Of a DNA stretch of 64,000 nt, positions 57,226 through 64,000 are shown one piece after another. The notes under the pieces are model-generated. The model searched no databases. It was given only the letters and a program-made list of their open reading frames with translations, and was not told the DNA's origin. Within the stretch, counting starts at the first letter, position 1. Each line of letters opens with the position of its first letter. The stretch is from positions 496,001-560,000 of the forward strand of contig RCTD01000016.1 in the NCBI GenBank assembly GCA_014898415.1, written 5' to 3'. Origin of the DNA: Stromatinia cepivora (lineage: Eukaryota > Ascomycota > Leotiomycetes > Helotiales > Sclerotiniaceae). Position numbers and translations under genes: made by a program.

Positions 57226-60200
57226 ATCAGCGTGGGAGAATGGCGAGGTTGTAAATATTGTAGATATGGAAGTGGAAGAGAAAAAGGGAGATGTGTATAT
57301 AAGTTGTCTGATATATATTCTTTGTATATAGGTTTAGTTCGGGTCGGAGGTATTTTGGAATTGTATTTCGAAAGACCATGAATGAGATATTTATTTTGTT
57401 CATCTATACCGCGTCTCCATGTCCTCGGGATCGTATGCATTTGGTTTTCAGACTTTCTTTGTGACACCCCCAATGACGAAAGCGGTTTTTTTTTTATCGC
57501 AAAATCGTATGGTTCATGCAGATGATCCATAAATCCCCCAAAAGTGTTTCCCTCAGGCCTTGTGTTGTTTCGAATTGATCCTATAGATCTGATAGAATCC
57601 GATAGGAAAAGGAGTAAAGCGCAACCTGATTATTGACCTCAGCTTCCTGTTTGCACAAATGAAAATACATCAATTCTCCTTTCAAAATAGCAATAGGATC
57701 ACTTTCAACTAACCAAATTTCGAGATATTATATCGAATATGCTCTCTGAAACACGGGACGACATTGAAGTATCATCTGAACTTTCATTTGATTCCGCGGA
57801 GGATTTACGCATTTAGTTTTGACAATACCTGCATATCGATCTCAATCTCAATCTTAGCCCCCGATAAAACATCCACTCGAACTATCTGAACTTTCTTTCA
57901 TCTGAACTCTCTTTCGAAAAGTAGGATTCAAATGCCGTGCCTGCATCCAACAAATCCATGTGGCAAACAAGAAGTGGCCTCCCCTACGATATCCACATCG
58001 CAGTCTGAAACAAGCTGGGGTCTAAAACACAAATTAAATACCCTTTCTCTTCTCGTATTCCCTCCGGGCGGGTATCTCAGAATATCTCGTGGGCCAGATC
58101 TAAGGGCTTACACCACGGCCCCAGTAAGCCCGTTTCTTACGGTTCGGCCCGTCAGTCAGAGTTTTTTTTTAAGGTACCTAGTTTTGCGCCAAATTTTTTA
58201 TAAATTTGAGGCCGAGAGTGAGCGGCGGGTTGATATTTTGCTAATGAAAGCATGCATAGATGCCCAATATTTGAAATGTGGGGTCGAAGTGTGACGGCAT
58301 CAAACGGTCGAATCGTCAAGATGATGGATGACGAGAGACAGATGAGATGGCAACTTATTTTTAGACTATTGCATCAAAACCACGCGAACCATCACTGTAT
58401 GCATATGTATGCATATGTATGCACGAAAGGGGTGCGGTAAAGTTTGCCCCTGGCAAAGCTGAGACCTGCATGTACCTCATGATATGTCCGTCGTGTACTA
58501 CAATTGGTATGTTTCCATGCGAGGCAAAAGTACATCTCCGCTCAGATTATTTTCGGGGTTAACATTAAACCGGGGTAATGTGAAGGGATTGCATTTGTAT
58601 CCTGCAGATGGTATTTTGAGACATGGATGACGATCATTGAGCCTTGAATGGCATTTGCGATGCGCGATGTGCCAGCTTAAGACAAGACTTGCCGTTGCGA
58701 GTAGACACCTTGGCAACGGGATAGTGATGAATTGACTGATGAGGAAAAGCTGAGTCAAATATTCAAGGCTTGTAAGAAGAGTTGATATGCGAGGGGGTGG
58801 AGTGGCTTGGTAATGGAGGCCGGACTCAGAGTCGTCGTCATTGGGGGTTTCATTGAGAATTGGTGTGATAGAAAGATGGTAAAAAATGCTGCATGCATAA
58901 TAGCCCCATGTTGTGTAGAAGCAATGTTGTGGTACGGATCTAGCAAGCCGCATACCTGAATGGTAACGTGATGATTGTATGTGTGTGCGGGCGCGGTTGG
59001 CAATACAATTCCGAGGAAGGCTTGCATATTACGATCATCTTCGGGTAAGCGCGGTTTGTAGAATATTGAGGCTCGAATTTGTGTTATCCCAGGCTGCAAT
59101 CTATGTCGATTCTTGGCTGTTGCATTGATGTAACGACGATTTTGACATCGTGTAACCAGTCAATTCCTTGAGCAGGAAATTTTCAATACGACGAGATGAC
59201 CTGTGGCTCTCTCCAAAACCATGAAGCCTACAATGTAGTTGTTTTTTCATCATCCTCACAACCTTGCTGTCATGCTTGGTTGAGCGAGGTGACGAGGCTT
59301 GGACTCCTGTATGAGTTCGTGTGTATTGTTAACAGAGGAGGAGTATTCCAATTACTTGGACCCCAACTCGGCCACTCTGAAATACTCAAGTTGCTCGATT
59401 TGTAGCTAATGAAACAGAGTATCCTTTTCGCGATTAAGGTGGAAGGATACACCCGATACTGAAACCTAGACTAGTCAGTCTAATGGTGAGAACAGGAAGA
59501 TACTATTGGAATCTCAAACGCTAAATACGATATCCATGTGTGCTTACGAGCATAAAGTAAGTTAGATGCAGCCCATATACCTTAATATTAAGGTTAGTAG
59601 TTGACCGCCGCAGAGCCATGGTCAAGGATAAAACATTGAAAGGGAATTACTCTACTGGAATTATTATCATCAGTTTGTTTAAAATAGCATAGCCCGATCG
59701 CTAATATAGATGGCATGTAAGAGTAAGCTTCCGCTCGTTTGTAGGCGCGCTTCTTGATAGTTCGAATGGTTGGTGCTGTAGTTGATTTCTTTTCGCAAGA
59801 CAAAGTTCGTACTGAACGGAAAATGCTAATAATTTTGGCATTTTCCGAGGGGGGTGGATTATTGCGAAGTCGAATACTGGGTTTGTGAAAATCAGAGCCA
59901 AGCTGAAAATCACCGTTGTTCCATACCCAAAACTTTATTTCGAGCTTCGCTATGAGTAAATAATTTCTGTTGATCAGCATAAAGCTTCGAAAGCTTCTAG
60001 AAAAATGCATTGCATGCGGCGGATAAGATGCAATAAGAACATGGATCAGTAGATGTGCTTCTCGTATAGCAGAGCGTCTAAAAATATGATTGGCTTATCT
60101 AAATTAGCCATAAACACCGTATAACAACATTGATTGTACAATCAAGCAAGGATCGGTTTCTCGGACGCTACTCCTGCACGTAATCTCCAACACATGGCAT

Positions 60201-60676
60201 ACTAAGCACCCCTGAATTCCTGCTTGACGGGTGCGGCGGGGAGTTGACAACGGTTTTGATAAAAATGTCGGCAAATACTACCTCCTCTACTCCCATTCAA
60301 TCTACTTACATACTTGAGGGTCTTTAAATCTTCGACCCCACAGGAACCCTTGAACCCGGTACACCATGCTTATCTTGGCTTTCGAAATGGGTTGTTGGAA
60401 GATCCAAACTACTTTGTTTCCGCTTACAGATACTCTATACAAGAAACAGTATGGTTGTTGTGTTGGCTCTTGCAAACCATGGCGACAGTTATATGTCCTG
60501 CTATGAGGCTCCAGAGGATATAAATGCTGATCGATTCCCACTTAATCGAGGCTCTTTCTTGCCATCAACACTTAAACCCCGAGCAACACCGAAAATATTC
60601 GAATCCCTTCAAATCTTGCCCTCATCCACTTACACTTACGTGTCTTGACGTATAAAGAAGCCTCCCTTACACTACA
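57226..60676. other. Gene-poor region
   Basis: 3.5 kb with many short frames and no supported gene. ATGCAT/TATGCATA repeats occur at about 58397-58423. Frames at 58498-58953 and 59594-60010 on the minus strand have no signal peptide, domain or convincing splice partner. The far right holds a TATAAAG at about 60651 that probably serves the next gene. Confidence 0.45.
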
Positions 60677-61072
60677 ATGGCTCACTCCAATGCTTGGTCT
60701 ACCAAAACCAACCCTCCATCTGTCAAAAGGTTCACTTCCTCAAGTCAATCACACCGGATTCGAGAGAATTACTCACTAACATGTGCATTTTCTGAAAACA
60801 GCTCTCGTTCTAAGTCTTCTTCTAAAGACAAAGCGAAAACATCAAGAACGAAACCCAGCTCGCCTGATCATCAAGCAGAAGATACTTCTTCTCCGCTACC
60901 TCAAGATTGCGATTATTCGTCTGAAAGAACGTCAGAGTACGCTGCAGACCCTACGGATCCTAACCCTGAGTACAAATATTGGTCAGCAGAGGAAAGTATG
61001 GCTGCCCACAGAGCCGACATGAGAGCATACCTCGCAAGCTATGATGCTATTTGGAGCTACGCTTCGCAATAA
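60677..61072 (+). CDS. Orphan Ser-rich hydrophilic protein
   Basis: Frame of 131 residues from the ATG at 60677 (MAHSNAWSTKTNPPSVKR), preceded 26 bp upstream by TATAAAG and a pyrimidine-rich start region. It is Ser/Lys-rich in the middle (SSRSKSSSKDKAKTSRTKPSS), then acidic, with a more ordered end (EYKYWSAEESMAAHRADMRAYLASYDAIWSY). No signal peptide, membrane segment or known domain. A possible 72-nt in-frame intron (GTTCAC to AACAG, with CTAAC before the acceptor) spans about 60731-60802, so a shorter form of 107 residues is possible. Gene status is probable, not certain. Confidence 0.5.
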   Translation: MAHSNAWSTKTNPPSVKRFTSSSQSHRIRENYSLTCAFSENSSRSKSSSKDKAKTSRTKPSSPDHQAEDTSSPLPQDCDYSSERTSEYAADPTDPNPEYKYWSAEESMAAHRADMRAYLASYDAIWSYASQ

Positions 61073-62237
61073 TTAGGCATGGTACTAGAACTCGGACGCG
61101 GAGAAGAGGCGTAAAAAGTTGAAATATGTATGTGTTTCCTTTTTACAATCCCAGAAGCTACAATGTCACTGACAAATTCAGAAGAAGGGCCGACTAGTCA
61201 ACCTATTGGACACCGGTTGACCCTTGGTTAGCACGTTTCGGATTTAAAGTATTACAGTAACACACTCGACCCACATGGCTGCCATGTTTTTTATTTTGCT
61301 TGCAGAAGATCATCGGGCAAGACTGTACCACGTTTTGTCCCTGCATCGCCCCCAAGCAACACGAATACCACACACATGAAACCTCTGTCGAAGATGTTCA
61401 ACGAATCATGCATGGCCTTTAAGCTATTCATAACGTCAGTTATGCATATTGCTATGGTTAACACAGAGGCTGACCACACTCCGGAAAACAACTTTTCGTC
61501 GCGATTGATCTGCGACTGCTGCCCTCTCAAATTTTCACGTAGCACAAAAAGTACGATTAACCCCGTGTGTTCATCGGGCTTCACATCATTGCCCTGGCGG
61601 CCTGAAAGCTAGTGTCCTCTCCAAATAGCAATGCCGCGTATGCCTTTACATAATCATAGTATTGTTCGTGGCCTTCATCATGCATGCACAATGCAAGGCC
61701 ATCAAGCATACTAGTCATGCAGATTATCTAAACACCACCAACCCCTAAGCCATATCGACATACAGGAGACGTAATCGCTTGGCAGCGCTTCTGCGGCTGA
61801 GATGCATATGGAAATAGATTCGACTGAACTCGTTCTCTAATGACCCAACAACTGCAAGGCAACTGCAAGGTATTTGCTGTACAACGACATTTTGCATCCA
61901 TCGCTATTTCATCCAAGAGCCTCCTGGCCACAAGTTGGAACAGTATAATGAAAGTGTCCACGACATCCGTGCGATGTCCAGAGGTGCCTATCGGCTTATA
62001 TGATGGAAAAATGACAGAATTTTTACTGTGAGGATCAAGTTGAGGAATAGAGCGTTGAAATAGGCGGAGACAAATGGGAGAGCTTGTGTGTGGTGAATAA
62101 GTTCATTGTACATTATCATTGAAGATTATAGGAAGATATATAGACGTTTCCCATGCCTATTGTAGGCGATTTGTTCTAGCCCGTACTCCAACGCTAATAA
62201 CGATGCAAAAAAAGATAAGGAAAAGGCGACCGATGTA
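61073..62237. other. Intergenic region downstream of DLT1
   Basis: 1.2 kb without convincing frames. Includes the 3' flanks of the orphan gene and of DLT1. Confidence 0.5.
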
Positions 62238-63527
62238 TCAACACCCCCTGGGTATATTAATCTCATAAGGTAATGAGCCCCCTGTCTGAACTCTGCTCAA
62301 TCTGATCACGCTTGTTTGGCTTGTAGATCTCATACTGGAGCTTGAGCTGCTGCTAGTATACAAGCCCCTGCTCTGACTTCTTGACCCGGATAATTCTGGC
62401 CTTTCGCTTCGGGGAGGAACGGGAGCTGTGCCGACACGAGACCGATTAAGATTTGTAGGATCCGTGCCAGGTCTCCGAGAAGGTGCTGTTTGAATGGCTC
62501 CTTCACTGCCACTGTGGATACTGACACTTCTCAAGGAAGATGCAAGGGAAGGGCGTTGTGGAGAAATAAGACTAGAACGAGATGACCCGTCACAATCAAT
62601 ATCGCTCTCTTGGTCGTCAATAGTGAGACTCATCATTATCGCGGGACTGAGTGGTTCCATGCTGCGAAGAAGCTCCGCAAATTGTTTCATGAGGTCACGA
62701 AATTCGACTTCGCTGATGGCATTGGAGGAAAATCGAGCGTATTCGTAGGCTGAAAGGAAAGATGTAGCGATGAAAGGATCACTGATGACCTCAAATCTAG
62801 AGAGGTGACTGATATAGTCGCGCAAACCCATAGCCGCTGGTCGTTGAAGAATATCGACTGCTCGGAGATCAGGCATAGGCGGTTGAGACGTCGACTGTGG
62901 GTCGGGGGGTGCTAAAGACACGGCTTTCGCTTCGATCAAGTGAGGTAATTCGAGAATCACAGTGATGTACTGTAGACTTGGCAGATCCGCGGACGTTGGA
63001 GAAGACCATCCATTGTGGGAAATTTGACCCCAAACGGGCTCTTTTGGTGGTATAACAATTGTAGCCTCATGCGACCTTTTCTCGTCCACTTCTCGCTCAG
63101 AGCGGCTATTCTCCGCAGCTATTGTCGTTTCGTCTGGTGTGCCTTGCGTTGATATTATAGTCGCATGCTGCTCGATTCGCGGTCGTGAATCCCATGCTAT
63201 GATCGCACTTCGCGCCAGGCTCGCCACAATCATCTTCCGAACGGCCTTGTTGACATCGCCCTTTTCGACAGGTATCCATGTTTTCGGGATTGCTTTTATA
63301 ATTTGGTTATTTATCCAAAGTCTGGTTAGGAAGAGGGTAGCCCCGAAAAAAAGAGTAACCCCATAGCATGACACGATGACAAAGATATTGTATAATTGGT
63401 GATTCTTTTTGGCTTGGACAACAGCATCGAGGGGGGTAATGAAGAGTAGACCTCCGATGATAATATAGAGGATAATGAAAGTCGAACCATAAGCGAAAGT
63501 ACCCAGCTTCCAAGTACCCAGCTTCAT
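62238..63527 (-). CDS. DLT1: Defect-at-low-temperature protein Dlt1
   Basis: Fungal membrane protein first linked to cold growth in yeast; its biochemical role is not established. The ATG at 63527 gives 429 residues (MKLGTWKLGTFAYGS); a longer frame begins at a GTG. Two transmembrane segments lie at about 13-35 and 50-72 (FIILYIIIGGLLFITPLDAVV and YNIFVIVSCYGVTLFFGATLFLT). The hallmark blocks follow: NNQIIKAIPKTWIPVEKGDVNKAVRKMI, SLARSAIIAWDSRPR, VWGQISHNGWSSPTSADLP, VILELPHLIEAKAVSLAPPDP, ILQRPAAMGLRDYI and EVEFRDLMKQFAELLRSM. The last about 130 residues are Ser/Arg/Pro-rich and disordered. A five-codon upstream ORF overlaps the start codon. Confidence 0.92.
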   Translation of the reverse strand: MKLGTWKLGTFAYGSTFIILYIIIGGLLFITPLDAVVQAKKNHQLYNIFVIVSCYGVTLFFGATLFLTRLWINNQIIKAIPKTWIPVEKGDVNKAVRKMIVASLARSAIIAWDSRPRIEQHATIISTQGTPDETTIAAENSRSEREVDEKRSHEATIVIPPKEPVWGQISHNGWSSPTSADLPSLQYITVILELPHLIEAKAVSLAPPDPQSTSQPPMPDLRAVDILQRPAAMGLRDYISHLSRFEVISDPFIATSFLSAYEYARFSSNAISEVEFRDLMKQFAELLRSMEPLSPAIMMSLTIDDQESDIDCDGSSRSSLISPQRPSLASSLRSVSIHSGSEGAIQTAPSRRPGTDPTNLNRSRVGTAPVPPRSERPELSGSRSQSRGLYTSSSSSSSMRSTSQTSVIRLSRVQTGGSLPYEINIPRGC

Positions 63528-64000
63528 GTCGGCGACATTGTCTGTTTGAGCATTAAGCTCCCTGCCAGGGTCTTCTTTACAGATGAGGGGCTTATCCACT
63601 TATGCTATGCAACTAGATGTGTAGAGCTATCATGTATGGTATAATGAATGCTCTCCTCTTGAAAGATGGAAGAACGATTATGATATGCGTCGGATCAATA
63701 ATACTGATTTTTAAAAGTAGTTTGTTGAAATGTATTATGTATTTTGGAGGTGAGTTGAACAATGCTGAATGATGTTGAATGATGTTGATGAAATTGCGAT
63801 GAAAGGGAAATTAAAAGTGGGCCCTGAAAGACAAGTTCGATTAGCCTTTTTCAGGCTCGAGGCAGGTACTGAGATTAGCGAGTTACTAGCAATATGTAGC
63901 ATAGCTAATAGCAATAGCAATAGCAATACATTAATTTATACTTCGTACTACACTGCATACATCAAATATACTAGATAAGTTACCTAGTACTTCAATCTCA
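63528..64000. other. DLT1 upstream region, right window edge
   Basis: Promoter and leader of DLT1. An AATAGC/CAATAG hexamer repeat lies at about 63906-63928. No gene is supported. Confidence 0.5.

Noticed and set aside
58498..60010. Minus-strand frames at 58498-58953 and 59594-60010
   Set aside because: No signal peptide, domain, or spliceable partner; probably chance frames in a gene-poor zone.

Overview
The window looks like a filamentous ascomycete nuclear chromosome. Genes are on both strands, with short GT-AG introns of about 45-170 nt, internal CTAAC/CTAAT-like branch sites, and intergenic stretches rich in A/T. The gene content is typical of Pezizomycotina: a COP9 subunit, RAX1, a GH10 xylanase with a CBM1, a hyaluronan-synthase-like GT2 and SprT-like proteins. 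The style resembles Leotiomycetes (Botrytis/Sclerotinia type). That placement is inference from gene style, not from a search. Exon joins were deduced by hand from splice motifs and reading frame. Many starts were moved to the first sensible ATG, because several of the longest open frames begin at TTG or GTG.

Layout. 0.5-1.3 kb: broken 3'-5' exoribonuclease-like gene. 1.9-8.2 kb: LYS1 with a Gcn4/CpcA-type site, a tRNA-Gln(UUG) inside a small inverted-repeat neighbourhood, THG1, a TMA23-like G-patch protein, and a divergent monovalent cation/H+ antiporter. 9.4-16.1 kb: glycosyltransferase island with an intact GT31-like type II membrane protein, a decayed inverted paralogue of it, a 0.7 kb AT-rich element with 24-bp terminal inverted repeats, and a GT2 polysaccharide synthase. 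18.2-22.4 kb: a 1160-residue disordered membrane-anchored protein with a long CAA/CAG repeat in its leader. 23.5-34.6 kb: conserved housekeeping block (CSN7, RAX1, eL31, a UBE2C-type E2, CHK1, an F-box/WD40-like protein). 36.5-40.5 kb: two SprT-like metalloprotease-type genes facing each other, with simple repeats on the left side. 41.6-51.9 kb: eL38, an Ish1-motif microprotein, a large Lys/Ser-rich nuclear-type protein, MTR2, mitochondrial MetRS and an acidic low-complexity protein. 52-62 kb: gene-poor, with a small conserved-looking protein, the secreted GH10-CBM1 xylanase and one orphan gene. 62.2-63.5 kb: DLT1.

Functional links. CHK1 and the E2 share a divergent promoter carrying two ACGCG cores. 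The GT2 and GT31 genes could build a surface polysaccharide together, but this is inference. Some genes are not visible as ordinary long ORFs and were recovered by joining exons: MTR2, eL38 and the Ish1-like protein. I found no CRISPR, viral or toxin genes. The most rewarding follow-ups are the glycosyltransferase island, the SprT-like pair, and two introns whose retention would change protein architecture (RAX1 and the xylanase).
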